Shown: positions 51,949 through 62,201, counted from the stretch's first letter. The stretch: DNA of 64,000 nt from Streptomyces capitiformicae (GCF_002214185.1 NZ_CP022161.1:7447486-7511485); one strand, 5' to 3'. Numbers and translations: made by a program. Notes: generated by a model not told the origin, from the letters alone.

Positions 51949-52554
51949 GAGGGGGTCCTTCCGAGGGCTCGGACTCACTACGCGCGTACCGGCCCCCTCG
52001 ACCGGGCGCAGAGAGGACAAGTCCCAGGTCGGGGACGGTCCAATCGTCTGTGCTCGAGCGAGGGCATGCCCCTGGTGACGGGCAGGAGGCAGCTAACAGG
52101 CAGCGCAAAGGGTCAGTGTAGCCACTTGGCCCACTGATGTCCAGTGCGGGTTTGCGGACACCCTCGGAAACCCTCTTTGTTCCTCAACACCTGCGGCAAG
52201 CCACGCCCTTGATGCACATCGATACTGCCCTCTTCGTCGCCGATCCATGCCTCGGAGTTCGGATCCGTGTGACGACGCGTCCTGAGAATTGCGCGCTGCG
52301 TGCAGTTCGTCAAGGCCCCCCATGCCCGAACCAGATGCTGCGATCGTCACTCGCGGCCGGTCACCAGGGGGTTCGGAGGCACGGTGAAGATCACCATACT
52401 CGCCGCCACCGACAGTGCAAGGCAGCCGTCGCTCGACGTACCGGAACGCCGAAGGGCGACCACCCACATGGGTGATCGCCCTTCAGTACGTCTGCGTTAC
52501 AGCCCCGTGTTCAGAGCCGTGCCGCGAGCGAGTCCGTGCGGACCCGTGAAGGTC
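51949..52554. promoter_or_regulatory. rplL-rpoB spacer, about 600 bases
   Basis: No gene is supported. Near rplL lies a strong hairpin (52451-52484). The rest is expected to hold the rpoB promoter and leader; I cannot place the boxes confidently. The final 17 bases carry the rpoB ribosome binding site. Confidence 0.55.
52451..52484 (-). terminator. Hairpin after rplL (partial terminator)
   Basis: GAAGGGCGA-CCACCC pairs with GGGTG-A-TCGCCCTTC around a short loop, 71 bases after the rplL stop. It probably reduces read-through from rplJL into rpoBC, as attenuation does in other bacteria. Confidence 0.7.
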
Positions 52555-52935
52555 TTACTTGACCTCGACGGAGGCGCCGGCGCCCTTGAGGGACTCGGCG
52601 GCCTTCTCGGCGGCGTCCTTGGCGACCTTCTCGAGAACGGGCTTCGGGGCGCCGTCCACGAGGTCCTTGGCCTCCTTCAGACCCAGCGAGGTCAGCTCAC
52701 GCACGACCTTGATGACCTGGATCTTCTTGTCGCCGGCACCGGTGAGGATGACGTCGAACTCGTCCTTCTCCTCCTCGGCCTCGACGGGGGCGCCCGGGGC
52801 ACCCGGAGCGGCAACGGCGACCGCGGCGGCGGCGGTGACGTCGAACTTCTCCTCGAACGCCTTCACGAACTCGGAGAGCTGGATGAGGGTCATCGACTCG
52901 AACTCGGCGAGCAGTTCGTCCTGGGTGAGAGCCAC
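52555..52935 (-). CDS. rplL: 50S ribosomal protein L7/L12
   Basis: 126 residues. N-terminal dimerisation region [20 protein letters not shown], an alanine- and proline-rich hinge ([20 protein letters not shown]) and a C-terminal factor-binding domain with [20 protein letters not shown]. Multiple copies form the ribosomal stalk with L10. It follows rplJ after 112 bases. Confidence 0.97.
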   Translation of the reverse strand: MALTQDELLAEFESMTLIQLSEFVKAFEEKFDVTAAAAVAVAAPGAPGAPVEAEEEKDEFDVILTGAGDKKIQVIKVVRELTSLGLKEAKDLVDGAPKPVLEKVAKDAAEKAAESLKGAGASVEVK

Positions 52936-53047
52936 GATGGCTTTCCTTCCACTAATTCGGCTGGTGCCGGATGTACATGTCTGGCGGGCGTACGTTGGCC
53001 CGCTACGACCTCCGCCTCAGGCGGCGGCGGTCATTTCGCGAGCCGAA

Positions 53048-53578
53048 TTACTCGGCACCGCCCTGCTCGGCCTGCTTGGCGCGAAGAGCGTCCACGGTGC
53101 GGACGAGCTTCGAGGGAAGCGCCTGGAAGAGCTGAGCAGTCTGGGACTGCTTGCCCTTGAAGGCACCCGCCAGCTTGCTGAGCAGAACCTCGCGGGACTC
53201 GAGGTCCGCAAGCTTCTTGATCTCGTCGGCGGACATCGCCTTGCCGTCAAGGACACCGCCCTTGATGACGAGGTTCGGGTTGTCCTTGGCGAAGTCACGA
53301 AGACCCTTCGCCGACTCCACCGGGTCACCGGTGATGAAGGCGACCGCCGTCGGACCGTTGAACAGGTCGTCGAGCGTCGAGATCCCGGCCTCGTTGGCCG
53401 CAATCTTGGTCAGCGTGTTCTTCACCACGGCGTACTGGGCGTTCTCACCGAGCGAACGACGCAGCGTCTTGAGCTGCGCCACGGTGAGACCCCGGTACTC
53501 GGTCAGCACGGCGGCGTTCGAGCTACGGAACTGCTCCGTGAGCTCGGCCACCGCGGCAGCCTTGTCGGGCCTTGCCAT
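53048..53578 (-). CDS. rplJ: 50S ribosomal protein L10
   Basis: 176 residues from ATG 53578 ([20 protein letters not shown]). The globular rRNA-binding domain has [19 protein letters not shown] and [12 protein letters not shown]. The C-terminal helix carrying L7/L12 dimers ends [20 protein letters not shown]10 with L7/L12 usually represses its own mRNA by binding its leader; a terminator-like stem lies 61-85 bases upstream. Confidence 0.97.
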   Translation of the reverse strand: MARPDKAAAVAELTEQFRSSNAAVLTEYRGLTVAQLKTLRRSLGENAQYAVVKNTLTKIAANEAGISTLDDLFNGPTAVAFITGDPVESAKGLRDFAKDNPNLVIKGGVLDGKAMSADEIKKLADLESREVLLSKLAGAFKGKQSQTAQLFQALPSKLVRTVDALRAKQAEQGGAE

Positions 53579-53720
53579 AGAGCGTCGGCCTCCTTCCGGG
53601 TGATGAGGACCGCTCGGAAGGGGCTTGGCAAAACGAAACGCCCCGGCGCAGGCGCACGGGGCGTAGCTCGACCGGACGAATTCCGTAAGGGAACGGAACC
53701 GGACCAGGAGCAACTTCCAC
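53579..53720 (-). ncRNA. Candidate L10 leader (rplJ 5' regulatory RNA)
   Basis: Within this leader, CGCCCCG (53639-53645) pairs with CGGGGCG (53657-53663) around GCGCAGGCGCA, and the leftward RNA continues UUUCGUUUUGCC. That is a terminator-like stem before the rplJ ribosome binding site (GGAAGGAGG). Position and shape fit the L10 leader family of autoregulatory elements, though the kink-turn binding site was not resolved by eye. Confidence 0.55.
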
Positions 53721-53866
53721 AGTCACCTGCGCGGGTCGTCCGCAGTTCAGCGGATCCTTCGGCCACCGCGCCCTCTCGCGAGCGCACGGCAACGACCAGC
53801 GGTCTTTGGCTTCTCCGGAAGAGTACGGGACCACATCCCTGTCAAGCAAATCCGTGCCGCAGCCCC

Positions 53867-54739
53867 TCAGCTCGTCGGCAGGTCGTTCATCAGGTCCTTG
53901 TAGTCGACGGTCTGGCTCGCCGGCGGCTCCTCGACGGAGACCTCGACGCCGTAGTCGCTGTAGTACACCGTCGAGTTCAGCTCGCCGTTCGCCGTGTCGC
54001 CCCGCTCCACCTTCTTGACCAGCAGGTTGTCGTCGTTGATCCAGAGGTCGATGTCCGCGGTGGTGATGCCGGACGCCTTCAGCTGCTCCTCCAGCTCGGC
54101 CCGCATCTCTTCGCCGAGGTTCGCGTTCTGCTCCTGGATGTCGGCGACGTTCACCGTGCCCGCGTAGTGCGTGGTCTGCTCGCCGCGCACCTCCTCCTCG
54201 CCCACCTTCTCGACGTCACCGGAGGCCAGCAGAAGCTGCACGGACTGGTTCGGCGTGACGCTCTGGAGGTGCTCCTTCACATACGCGCCGGAGGCCCCGC
54301 CGATCATGTCCTCGACATCGTCGTACCCGTACCTGATCCACTGCTTGCCGCCGTACTGCCCGGCGAACAGGTCGCCCATGTTCGCGTAGTAGGCGTCGGG
54401 CAGGTAGCGGGCCTCCGTCGACGTGATGCCCAGCTGGTTCATCTGGTCGGCCGCCTGACCGCCGGTGTACGTGATGGTCAGCGTGCCGTGGAGGCCGTCG
54501 GCCCAGTCCACCTCACCGTCCGCCTTGATGGACATCAGGTCGCCCATGTCCCCGGTGGACTCGATCTTCACCGAGTCGGCGTCGTCCGTGGACTTGTCCG
54601 CCAGCCTCAGAGCCGCGAACGGATCGTCTCCCCCGCCCTCCTTGCCCGAGTCCGAGGAACCGCAGGCCGCCACCCCCGTCAGCGCGGCCACCACCGCGAT
54701 CGACAGGACCGTACGGCGGCACTTGGTCGTGCTGGTCAT
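53867..54739 (-). CDS. Lipoprotein, LppX/LprG-like
   Basis: 290 residues from ATG 54739. Signal peptide MTSTTKCRRTVLSIAVVAAL with lipobox TGVAAC, so Cys26 is lipidated and the protein sits on the outer face of the membrane. The mature part begins with a flexible GSSDSGKEGGGDD linker and has a half-barrel pattern (VKIESTGDMGDLMSIKADGE, TTHYAGTVNVADIQEQN) resembling the LolA-like LppX/LprG fold, which binds lipids in mycobacteria. Its place between rplA and rplJ is conserved in Streptomyces. Function unproven. Confidence 0.75.
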   Translation of the reverse strand: MTSTTKCRRTVLSIAVVAALTGVAACGSSDSGKEGGGDDPFAALRLADKSTDDADSVKIESTGDMGDLMSIKADGEVDWADGLHGTLTITYTGGQAADQMNQLGITSTEARYLPDAYYANMGDLFAGQYGGKQWIRYGYDDVEDMIGGASGAYVKEHLQSVTPNQSVQLLLASGDVEKVGEEEVRGEQTTHYAGTVNVADIQEQNANLGEEMRAELEEQLKASGITTADIDLWINDDNLLVKKVERGDTANGELNSTVYYSDYGVEVSVEEPPASQTVDYKDLMNDLPTS

Positions 54740-54833
54740 TCGTCCCCACCCCCATGGAGATTGCCGTCCTCCGCACACCAGCGCAGCACACTTGCGTGCG
54801 TATGCCCACCGGTATGACAAAAGGCCTGTATGT

Positions 54834-54879
54834 CAAAAAGGGACGAGCCCCGCACCTCGAAAGGTTGCGGGGCTCGTCC
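54834..54879 (-). terminator. Intrinsic terminator after rplA
   Basis: GGACGAGCCCCGCA pairs perfectly with TGCGGGGCTCGTCC around an 11-base loop. The leftward RNA then has UUUUU (complement of AAAAA near 54835). It ends the rplK-rplA transcript. Confidence 0.9.
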
Positions 54880-54922
54880 TCGACTACGCGTGCGCGACGC
54901 GGCTGCGTGGTGAGCGGAGGGC

Positions 54923-55648
54923 TCAGACGGCGGCCGGGTCCTCCTCGACGAGGAGGTTGCGGGTGCGGTTGGAGTCGACCGGGATGCCGGGGCCCATCGT
55001 GGTGCTGATGGCGGCCTTCTTGATGTAGCGGCCCTTGGCGGCGGACGGCTTCAGACGGAGGATCTCCTCCAGGGCCGCGCCGTAGTTCTCCACCAGCTTG
55101 GTGTCGTCGAACGACGTCTTGCCGATGATGAAGTGCAGGTTCGAGTGCTTGTCGACGCGGAACTCGATCTTGCCGCCCTTGATGTCGTTGACGGCCTTCA
55201 CGACGTCCGGGGTCACGGTGCCGGTCTTGGGGTTCGGCATGAGACCACGGGGACCGAGCACGCGGCCGAGGCGACCGACCTTGCCCATGAGGTCCGGGGT
55301 GGCGACGACGGCGTCGAAGTCCAGACGGCCCTTCGACACCTCGTCGATGAGCTCGTCGGCGCCGACGATGTCGGCGCCCGCGGCACGAGCGGCCTCGGCA
55401 CGGTCACCGGTCGCGAAGACCAGGACCCGGGCGGTCTTACCGGTGCCGTGCGGGAGGTTCACGGTGCCACGGACCATCTGGTCGGCCTTGCGCGGGTCGA
55501 CACCCAGACGGAAGGCGACCTCGACGGTGCCGTCGAACTTGGTCGTGGAGGTCTCCTTGGCGAGACGGACGGCCTCGAGCGGGGCGTACAGCTTCTCCCG
55601 GTCGATCTTGGCGTCCGCAGCGCGGAGAGCCTTGCTGCGCTTGCTCAC
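54923..55648 (-). CDS. rplA: 50S ribosomal protein L1
   Basis: 241 residues, [20 protein letters not shown] to [15 protein letters not shown]. Domain I includes [20 protein letters not shown] and domain [22 protein letters not shown], ending with [21 protein letters not shown]1 forms the E-site stalk. In other bacteria it represses the rplKA mRNA. It follows rplK by 81 bases. Confidence 0.97.
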   Translation of the reverse strand: MSKRSKALRAADAKIDREKLYAPLEAVRLAKETSTTKFDGTVEVAFRLGVDPRKADQMVRGTVNLPHGTGKTARVLVFATGDRAEAARAAGADIVGADELIDEVSKGRLDFDAVVATPDLMGKVGRLGRVLGPRGLMPNPKTGTVTPDVVKAVNDIKGGKIEFRVDKHSNLHFIIGKTSFDDTKLVENYGAALEEILRLKPSAAKGRYIKKAAISTTMGPGIPVDSNRTRNLLVEEDPAAV

Positions 55649-55729
55649 AACTGCTCCTGTGTGTTCTGAAAGGAGTCGTGGTGTACGGGCCGAGCAGGCC
55701 CTACCACGGTGGTTCTACGAAGGTGGGGT

Positions 55730-56164
55730 TCAGCCCTCGACCGTGATGCCCATGGAACGCGCGGTACCGGCGATGATCTTCGCGGCGGCGTCCAGGTCGT
55801 TAGCGTTGAGGTCGGGCATCTTGGTGGTGGCGATCTCGCGGACCTGCGCCTCGGTGATCTTGGCGACCTTGGTCTTGTGCGGCTCGCCGGAGCCCTTCTC
55901 CACGCCCGCGGCCTTGAGGATCATCTTGGCGGCCGGCGGCGTCTTGGTGATGAAGGTGAAGGAACGGTCCTCGTAGACCGTGATCTCCACCGGGATGACC
56001 CAACCGCGCTGCGACTCGGTCGCGGCGTTGTAGGCCTTGCAGAACTCCATGATGTTGACGCCGTGCTGACCCAGCGCCGGGCCGACCGGCGGAGCCGGGT
56101 TGGCCGCGCCGGCCTGGATCTGGAGCTTGATGAGCCCCGTGACCTTCTTCTTCTTGGGAGGCAT
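55730..56164 (-). CDS. rplK: 50S ribosomal protein L11
   Basis: 144 residues from ATG 56164 ([20 protein letters not shown]). The proline-containing N-terminal stretch [16 protein letters not shown] is the thiostrepton contact region and looks wild type. The C-terminal rRNA-binding domain ends [14 protein letters not shown]11 is needed for RelA activation and hence for the stringent response. A hairpin precedes it in the nusG spacer. Confidence 0.97.
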
Positions 56165-56271
56165 TACTCTCCGGGTCCTTTCGATTCGAGTGCGCCCCAT
56201 CCAGGTTCGCGTCCCGGATGAAGGCATACCGCACAACGATAACGGGTATAGATGCGCGGCCAAAAACCGAG

Positions 56272-56307
56272 CAGGTCAGACAAGACGTGGAGGTCTCGCC
56301 TGACCTG
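56272..56307 (-). terminator. Hairpin between nusG and rplK
   Basis: CAGGTCAG pairs with CTGACCTG around a 20-base loop. Further along the leftward RNA comes GGUUUUUGG. This could be a weak terminator or leader element ahead of rplK. Confidence 0.45.
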
Positions 56308-56337
56308 GACGGAAGCGTACGGTCGGTCCGAAGAAAC

Positions 56338-57159
56338 TCAGTTCTTCTGGATCTGGTCGAAGGAAAGCTCGACCGGCGTCTCACGCCCGAAGATCTCCAC
56401 CAGACCCTTGACCTTCTTGGAGTCGGCGTTGATCTCGTTGATCGTGGCCTGCAGCGTGGCGAACGGACCGTCCGTGACGGTGACCGAGTCGCCCACCTCG
56501 AAGTCCAGCACCTGGACCTCGACCTTGCGGGCCGGAGCCGGCTTGCCCTCGGCCTCGGCGGCCTCGCGAGCGGCCTTCTCCTCGGCCTCCGGGGCGAGCA
56601 TCTTGACGATCTCGTCCAGGGTCAGCGGGTACGGGTCGTAGGCGTTGCCCACGAAGCCGGTGACACCGGGGGTGTTGCGGACGACGCCCCAGGACTCGTT
56701 CGTCAGGTCCATGCGCACCAGCACATAGCCGGGGAGCTTGTTCTGACGGATGGTCTTGCGGTCGCCGTTCTTGATCTGGACGACCTCTTCCTGCGGCACC
56801 TCGGCCTGGAAGATGTAGTCCTCGACGTTCAGCGAGACGGCGCGCTGTTCGAGGTTGGTCTTCACGCGGTTCTCGTAACCGGCGTACGTGTGGATCACGT
56901 ACCACTCGCCGGGCAGGGTCCGCAGTTCCTCACGCAGGGCCTCGACGGGGTCGACCGGCTCGGCCTCCTCCTCGTCGGCCTCGTCAGCCGCGGCCTCGTC
57001 GTCGTCCTCGACATGCACGGCCGCTTCCTCGGCCGGCTCCCCCGCCTCGGCCTCGGCAGCCTCGAACTCGTCGACCTCGTCCGCTCCCTCGACGATGTCG
57101 AGCTCATCATCCACGGACTTGTCCGGCTCGATGGCGTCGTTCAGGTTCGGGTCAGACAC
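56338..57159 (-). CDS. nusG: Transcription termination/antitermination factor NusG
   Basis: 273 residues from GTG 57159 ([18 protein letters not shown]). It has an acidic N-terminal extension of about 85 residues ([20 protein letters not shown]), typical of actinobacteria, then the NGN domain [20 protein letters not shown] and a C-terminal KOW domain [20 protein letters not shown]. NusG couples transcription to translation through S10 and acts with Rho. It lies 76 bases after secE. Confidence 0.96.
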   Translation of the reverse strand: MSDPNLNDAIEPDKSVDDELDIVEGADEVDEFEAAEAEAGEPAEEAAVHVEDDDEAAADEADEEEAEPVDPVEALREELRTLPGEWYVIHTYAGYENRVKTNLEQRAVSLNVEDYIFQAEVPQEEVVQIKNGDRKTIRQNKLPGYVLVRMDLTNESWGVVRNTPGVTGFVGNAYDPYPLTLDEIVKMLAPEAEEKAAREAAEAEGKPAPARKVEVQVLDFEVGDSVTVTDGPFATLQATINEINADSKKVKGLVEIFGRETPVELSFDQIQKN

Positions 57160-57235
57160 GTGGCTGCTTCTTCCTGGATACATGGGGGTGGAACGCGCGA
57201 AAGGGGCGCCGGGTAGGGCGCCCTTCGCTTTCGGC

Positions 57236-57523
57236 TCAGCCGAAGACGTACTTGGCGGCCTTGTCGAGTCCGAAGTCAATCACAGTCACGAGACCGATCA
57301 TGATGACGACGAAGAAGATGACCACCGTCGTGTAGGTCGTGAGCTGGGAGCGGGTCGGCCAGACGACCTTGCGCAGCTCCGCGACGATCTGACGGTAGAA
57401 GAGCGCGAGACGCTTCAGCGGGCCCTTCTTGGCACGCTTGCCGCCCTTGCGGGTCTTCTTCTTGTCCTCCGGCGCCTCGTCCTGGGCATCAGGCGTGTCG
57501 ATGGAGCCCACGGCGTCCGTCAT
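57236..57523 (-). CDS. secE: Preprotein translocase subunit SecE
   Basis: 95 residues. The cytoplasmic N-terminal part is charged ([20 protein letters not shown]). The conserved region [20 protein letters not shown] and one membrane span [20 protein letters not shown] follow. SecE clamps SecY. It is the first protein gene after tRNA-Trp; the tRNA is on the same strand 118 bases upstream, the usual tRNA-secE-nusG order. Confidence 0.96.
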   Translation of the reverse strand: MTDAVGSIDTPDAQDEAPEDKKKTRKGGKRAKKGPLKRLALFYRQIVAELRKVVWPTRSQLTTYTTVVIFFVVIMIGLVTVIDFGLDKAAKYVFG

Positions 57524-57641
57524 TCATCCTCACCTGATTCCGTCCGGTCCGGGTCGTGGCCGTGCCGCGCCCGGTCTGAGCCGCACGGCGGAACATTGCT
57601 GTACGTACATGCGCACACATCCTGGCGTGAGGAGTGTGTAG

Positions 57642-57714
57642 CAGGGCCGGAGGGACTTGAACCCCCAACCGCTGGTTTTGGAGACCAGTGCTCTACCAAT
57701 TGAGCTACGACCCT
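57642..57714 (-). tRNA. tRNA-Trp (CCA)
   Basis: 73 nucleotides. The acceptor stem AGGGTCG pairs with CGGCCCT (one G-U pair), the anticodon loop reads CTCCAAA with anticodon CCA, and the T arm has GGTTCAAGTCC. Discriminator base is G. CCA is not encoded. It decodes UGG and sits upstream of secE. Confidence 0.96.
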
Positions 57715-57965
57715 TTGTGGTTCTCCACAAACGTACCGCATCCGGCGAGGTGCTCGGTGTGCACCTGGTGGGCGCGGCCGGTGGAGGCCAACGAGGTGAG
57801 AGTGTACGTGGTCCAGCGGCCGACGTCGAACAGAAAGTGTCCCTGGGGGCGTTGCCGGTCGAAGATCGCCCGTCGCCGGGCCCGGACACGGACGGTTGTT
57901 CAGTCGCTGTTCAGTCTGTGAAACCCGCGTGCCGGCCGGGTTTCGTGTCTGAAACGATGGGCCCC

Positions 57966-59192
57966 ATGAGCGCTGCAACCCCTCCCACCGAGCGCCGGGT
58001 CTCCGCCCGAGTCGGCGCGATCTCCGAGTCCGCCACCCTCGCCGTGGACGCCAAGGCCAAGGCCCTCAAGGCCGCCGGGCGTCCGGTGATCGGCTTCGGC
58101 GCAGGTGAGCCCGACTTCCCGACTCCGGACTACATCGTCGAGGCGGCCGTCGAGGCCTGCAAGAACCCGAAGTACCACCGCTACACGCCGGCCGGCGGTC
58201 TGCCCGAGCTGAAGGCCGCGATCGCCGCGAAGACCCTGCGCGACTCCGGCTACGAGCCCGACGTCTCGCAGATCCTGGTCACCAACGGCGGCAAGCAGGC
58301 CATCTACGAGGCGTTCGCCGCGATCCTCGACCCGGGCGACGAGGTCATCGTCCCGGCTCCGTACTGGACGACGTACCCGGAGTCGATCCGCCTGGCCGGC
58401 GGTGTCCCGGTGGAGGTCGTCGCGGACGAGACGACCGGCTACCGGGTCTCCGTGGAGCAGTTGGAGGCGGCCCGCACGGAGAAGACGAAGGTCGTCCTGT
58501 TCGTCTCCCCGTCGAACCCGACCGGCGCGGTCTACACGGAGCCCCAGACCGAGGCGATCGGCCGCTGGGCCGTCGAGCACGGCCTGTGGGTGATGACGGA
58601 CGAGATCTACGAGCACCTGGTCTACGGTGACGCGGCCTCCGTGTCGCTCCCGGCGCTGCTGCCCGAGCTGCGCGACAAGTGCATCGTGGTCAACGGTGTG
58701 GCGAAGACGTACGCCATGACCGGCTGGCGGGTCGGATGGATCATCGGCCCGAAGGACGTCGTGAAGGCCGCGACGAACCTGCAGTCGCACGCCACGTCGA
58801 ACGTGTCGAACGTCGCCCAGGTGGCGGCCCTCGCCGCCGTCTCCGGCGGCCTGGACGCCGTCGCGAAGATGCGCGAGGCCTTCGACCGGCGCCGCAAGAC
58901 CATCGTGCGGATGCTCAACGAGATCGACGGTGTCCTCTGCCCGGAGCCCGAGGGCGCGTTCTACGCCTACCCGTCCGTCAAGGACCTGCTCGGCAAGGAG
59001 ATCCGCGGCAAGCGCCCGCAGGACACGGTCGAGCTGGCCGCGCTGATCCTGGAGGAGGCCGAGGTCGCGGTCGTACCCGGCGAGGCGTTCGGCACGCCGG
59101 GCTACCTGCGGCTGTCGTACGCGCTGGGTGACGAGGATCTCGTCGAGGGCGTCTCCCGGATCCAGAAGCTGCTGGCGGAGGCGACGGACTGA
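57966..59192 (+). CDS. aspC: Pyridoxal phosphate-dependent aminotransferase (aspartate aminotransferase-like)
   Basis: 408 residues, class I/II fold. The start [20 protein letters not shown] is chosen at ATG 57966; ATG 57957 is also in frame and neither has a strong ribosome binding site. Motifs: [19 protein letters not shown], the cofactor region [36 protein letters not shown] and the PLP lysine in [16 protein letters not shown]. It probably interconverts aspartate and oxaloacetate; substrate preference is inferred. It diverges from the tRNA-secE operon and has a perfect palindromic terminator. Confidence 0.9.
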   Translation: MSAATPPTERRVSARVGAISESATLAVDAKAKALKAAGRPVIGFGAGEPDFPTPDYIVEAAVEACKNPKYHRYTPAGGLPELKAAIAAKTLRDSGYEPDVSQILVTNGGKQAIYEAFAAILDPGDEVIVPAPYWTTYPESIRLAGGVPVEVVADETTGYRVSVEQLEAARTEKTKVVLFVSPSNPTGAVYTEPQTEAIGRWAVEHGLWVMTDEIYEHLVYGDAASVSLPALLPELRDKCIVVNGVAKTYAMTGWRVGWIIGPKDVVKAATNLQSHATSNVSNVAQVAALAAVSGGLDAVAKMREAFDRRRKTIVRMLNEIDGVLCPEPEGAFYAYPSVKDLLGKEIRGKRPQDTVELAALILEEAEVAVVPGEAFGTPGYLRLSYALGDEDLVEGVSRIQKLLAEATD

Positions 59193-59213
59193 CGTCACGC
59201 TCCCTCCCCCGTC

Positions 59214-59247
59214 CGGGCCCACCTACGAAATTTCGTAGGTGGGCCCG
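59214..59247 (+). terminator. 34-base perfect palindrome after aspC
   Basis: CGGGCCCACCTACGAAA is followed immediately by its exact reverse complement TTTCGTAGGTGGGCCCG. It forms a 17-base-pair stem with no forced loop. The RNA then continues TTCCTG. It ends aspC, 75 bases before the next start. Confidence 0.8.
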
Positions 59248-59321
59248 TTCCTGTGTGCGAGCAAGACCACGTTCAGGGATTCCGCTACCGGGACGGCGTC
59301 GGCGTACGGCAGGATCCTCGA

Positions 59322-60356
59322 ATGGAGCATGTACGTGATGTCTCTGCGCTGCCGAAGGCCCATCTGCATCTGCACTTCACCGGCTCGATGCGCCCGGGGA
59401 CCGTTCTGGAACTGGCCGACAAGTACGGCGTGCGTCTGCCCGAGGCGCTGACGGAGGCGCTGACCAGCGGGGAGCCGCCGAGCCTGCGGGCGACGGACGA
59501 GCGGGGCTGGTTCCGTTTCCAGCGGCTGTACGATGCGGCGCGCTCGTGCCTCAGGCAGCCCGAGGACATACAGCGGCTGGTGCGGGAGGCCGCGGAGGAG
59601 GACGTGAGGGACGGCTCGGGCTGGCTGGAGATCCAGGTCGACCCGACGTCGTACGCCCCCCGGCTGGGCGGGCTGATCCCGGCGCTGGAGGTCATCCTGG
59701 ACGCGGTGGACACGACCGTGCGGGAAACCGGACTGGGCATGCGGGTCCTGGTCGCCGCGAACCGTATGAAGCACCCTCTGGACGCGCGCACGCTGGCCCG
59801 GCTGGCGGTGCGGTACGCGGACCGGGGTGTCGTCGGTTTCGGGCTCTCCAACGACGAACGCCGGGGCATGGCCAGGGACTTCGACCGGGCCTTCGCGATC
59901 GCCCGGGAGGGCGGCCTGCTGTCGGCCCCGCACGGCGGCGAGCTGACCGGGCCGTCCTCGGTCCGCGACTGCCTGGACGACCTGTACGCGAACCGGGTCG
60001 GGCACGGAGTGCGCGCGGCGGAGGACCCGCGCCTGCTGAAGCGCCTCGCAGACCGGGGCGTGACCTGCGAGGTCTGCCCGGCCTCCAACGTCGCCCTGGG
60101 CGTCTACGAGAAGCCCCAGGACGTCCCCCTGCGCACCCTGTTCGACGCCGGCGTCCCCATGGCCCTGGGCGCCGACGACCCCCTCCTCTTCGGCTCCCGC
60201 CTCGCGGCCCAGTACGAGATCGCCCGCCACCACCACGCCTTCACGGACGAGGAACTGGCAGAACTGGCCCGCCAGTCGATCCGAGCATCGGCGGCCCCGG
60301 AGGAGACCAGGCAGAAGCTACTGACCGGCGTAGACGACTGGCTCACCAGCCCGTAA
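59322..60356 (+). CDS. add: Adenosine deaminase family protein
   Basis: 344 residues from ATG 59322 (MEHVRDVSALPKAHLHLHFT), with AGGA about eight bases upstream. Metal-binding HLHLHFTGS, substrate-region PHGGELTGPSSV, catalytic region NRVGHGVRAAED, and the late motif ALGADDPLLFGS are present. It should convert adenosine to inosine, or a related aminopurine. Length and motifs are normal. It follows aspC and precedes a convergent murB. Confidence 0.9.
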   Translation: MEHVRDVSALPKAHLHLHFTGSMRPGTVLELADKYGVRLPEALTEALTSGEPPSLRATDERGWFRFQRLYDAARSCLRQPEDIQRLVREAAEEDVRDGSGWLEIQVDPTSYAPRLGGLIPALEVILDAVDTTVRETGLGMRVLVAANRMKHPLDARTLARLAVRYADRGVVGFGLSNDERRGMARDFDRAFAIAREGGLLSAPHGGELTGPSSVRDCLDDLYANRVGHGVRAAEDPRLLKRLADRGVTCEVCPASNVALGVYEKPQDVPLRTLFDAGVPMALGADDPLLFGSRLAAQYEIARHHHAFTDEELAELARQSIRASAAPEETRQKLLTGVDDWLTSP

Positions 60357-60400
60357 GGGGCGCGGGGAACTGCGCGAGCAACCACACACAACCCGCACTC
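60356..60400. repeat. Common Streptomyces intergenic repeat after add
   Basis: Contains GGGGCGCGGGGAACTGCGCG, a sequence that recurs downstream of very many Streptomyces genes. Its function is unknown; it may form RNA structure at 3' ends. Confidence 0.65.
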
Positions 60401-60522
60401 GCCACACCACCCCACCCACCCGAGCTCGAAGGCGGAAGCGAGGTGAAGGGGCGGTCAGTCGCCCCGCACCCGGGGCGGCAGCCCCTGGGGACGGGACGGA
60501 TAGGGGCGGCGGGGGAAACTCC

Positions 60523-61578
60523 CTACAGACTCACACCCACCGTCACCGGCTCGTTCACCAACGTGATCCCGAAGGCGTCCCGAACCCCGGCCACAACCTC
60601 ACGGGCCAGTGCGAGCAGATCCTCCGTGGTGGCCGATCCCCGGTTGGTAAGGGCCAGGGTGTGCTTGGTGGAGATGCGGGCAGGACCGGTGCCGTAGCCC
60701 TTGGTGAAGCCGGCCTTGTCGATCAGCCAGGCCGCGGAGGTCTTGGTGTGGCCGTCACCGGCGGCGTAGGCAGGCGGGGTGACGTCGTCGCCCAGCCGCT
60801 CCCGCACGCGCGCGTGAAACGCGGCGTACTCCTCGTCGGTGAGGATCGGATTGGTGAAGAACGACCCGGCGGACCAGGTGTCGTGGTCCTCGGGATCGAG
60901 CACCATGCCCTTCCCGGCGCGCAGCTTGAGGACGGTCTCGCGGGCGTCGGCGAGGGGCACGCGGTCACCGGGCTCGACGCCCAGCGCACGGGCCGTCTCG
61001 GCGTACTTGATGGGCCCCGACAGCCCGTCCGCGTCCTCCAGTTCGAACCGGACGCGCAGGACGACGTATCGCTCGGGGTCGTCCTTGAAGCGACTGTGGC
61101 GGTACGAGAAGGCGCACTCCGCGTTCGGGACGGTGACCGTCTCGTGGGTGCGGCGGTCGTAGGCGACGACCTCGGTGATGGTGGAGGCGACCTCCTGGCC
61201 GTACGCGCCGACGTTCTGGATCGGTGTCGCGCCGGCGGAGCCGGGGATTCCGGCGAGGCATTCGATGCCCGCGAGGCCGGCCTCGACGGTACGGGCGACG
61301 GCGTCGGTCCACACCTCGCCGGCGGCCAGCTCCAGCCTCGTGCCGTCGAGCGAGTACCCCTTGGTCGCGATGACCAGCGCGGTTCCGGCGAAGCCCTTGT
61401 CACCGATGACCAGGTTCGAGCCACCGCCGATCAGCAGCAGGGGTGTACCGGTGTCATCGGCCTCGCGGACGGCGGCGATCACCTCGTCGTCGGTGGTGGC
61501 GGTGATCAGCCGCCGCGCGGGCCCGCCCAGCCGGAAGGTGGTCAACGGGGCGAGGGGGGCGTCGTGGAGTTCCTGCAC
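60523..61578 (-). CDS. murB: UDP-N-acetylmuramate dehydrogenase
   Basis: 351 residues from GTG 61578 (VQELHDAPLAPLTTFRLGGP). FAD-binding motifs LIGGGSNLVIGDKGF and IPGSAGATPIQNVGAYGQE. The substrate and catalytic region SYRHSRFKD and the later SAGSFFTNPILT mark the MurB fold. It reduces UDP-GlcNAc enolpyruvate to UDP-MurNAc in cell-wall synthesis. Nearby starts could extend it. It is next to two dehydratase subunit genes on the same strand, 187 bases from the nearer one. Confidence 0.94.
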   Translation of the reverse strand: MQELHDAPLAPLTTFRLGGPARRLITATTDDEVIAAVREADDTGTPLLLIGGGSNLVIGDKGFAGTALVIATKGYSLDGTRLELAAGEVWTDAVARTVEAGLAGIECLAGIPGSAGATPIQNVGAYGQEVASTITEVVAYDRRTHETVTVPNAECAFSYRHSRFKDDPERYVVLRVRFELEDADGLSGPIKYAETARALGVEPGDRVPLADARETVLKLRAGKGMVLDPEDHDTWSAGSFFTNPILTDEEYAAFHARVRERLGDDVTPPAYAAGDGHTKTSAAWLIDKAGFTKGYGTGPARISTKHTLALTNRGSATTEDLLALAREVVAGVRDAFGITLVNEPVTVGVSL

Positions 61579-61765
61579 GGGCTCAAGACTACGAGACGGC
61601 CATGCCGGCGAAGGGCCGCCCTGGAACTCCGCCCCGCACCTCGGCCCTGGAACTCCGCCACGGCCAGTCCCGTTGTCCAGGCCGGGGGCCCAGCGCGCGT
61701 AAGGAGCGCCCCACAATGGAGAACGCCCCTTACACCCGCGCACCTCGCCCCTCGCCCGGTGCGGC

Positions 61766-62194
61766 TCAGGCCAGTCGTACGACCGCTCGCGACATGCCCA
61801 GCACCTTCTGACCGGCGCTCATCGCCGTGAGGTCGACGCGGACGGTGTTGTCGTCGAGCTTGGCGCCGACCTTGGCCGTGACCTCGATGGTGGCGCCCTG
61901 GTCGTCGTTGGGGACGACGACCGGCTTGGTGAAGCGGACGCCGTACTCGACGACCGCGCCCGGGTCGCCGACCCAGTCGGTGACGACGCGGATCGCCTCG
62001 GCCATGGTGAACATGCCGTGCGCGATGACGTCGGGGAGACCGACCTCCTTGGCGAACTTCTCGTTCCAGTGGATCGGGTTGAAGTCGCCGGAGGCACCCG
62101 CGTACTGAACGAGCGTGGCACGGGTCACGCCGAAGGTCTGGGCCGGCAGTTCCGTGCCGACCTCGACGGCGTCGTAAGAGATCTTCGCGGTCAT
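61766..62194 (-). CDS. MaoC family (R)-specific hydratase/dehydratase subunit
   Basis: 142 residues with the hotdog fold: YAGASGDFNPIHWNEKFAKE carries the catalytic aspartate/histidine pair (D in SGDFNPIH, H in PIH), then GMFTMAEAIRVVTDWVGDPG. It corresponds to the HadB-like catalytic half in mycobacteria; the next gene provides the partner. The pair is typical of Streptomyces next to murB. Substrate is a fatty acyl or other CoA/ACP thioester, not determined. Confidence 0.85.
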   Translation of the reverse strand: MTAKISYDAVEVGTELPAQTFGVTRATLVQYAGASGDFNPIHWNEKFAKEVGLPDVIAHGMFTMAEAIRVVTDWVGDPGAVVEYGVRFTKPVVVPNDDQGATIEVTAKVGAKLDDNTVRVDLTAMSAGQKVLGMSRAVVRLA

Positions 62195-62201
62195 CGGTTT
62201 C

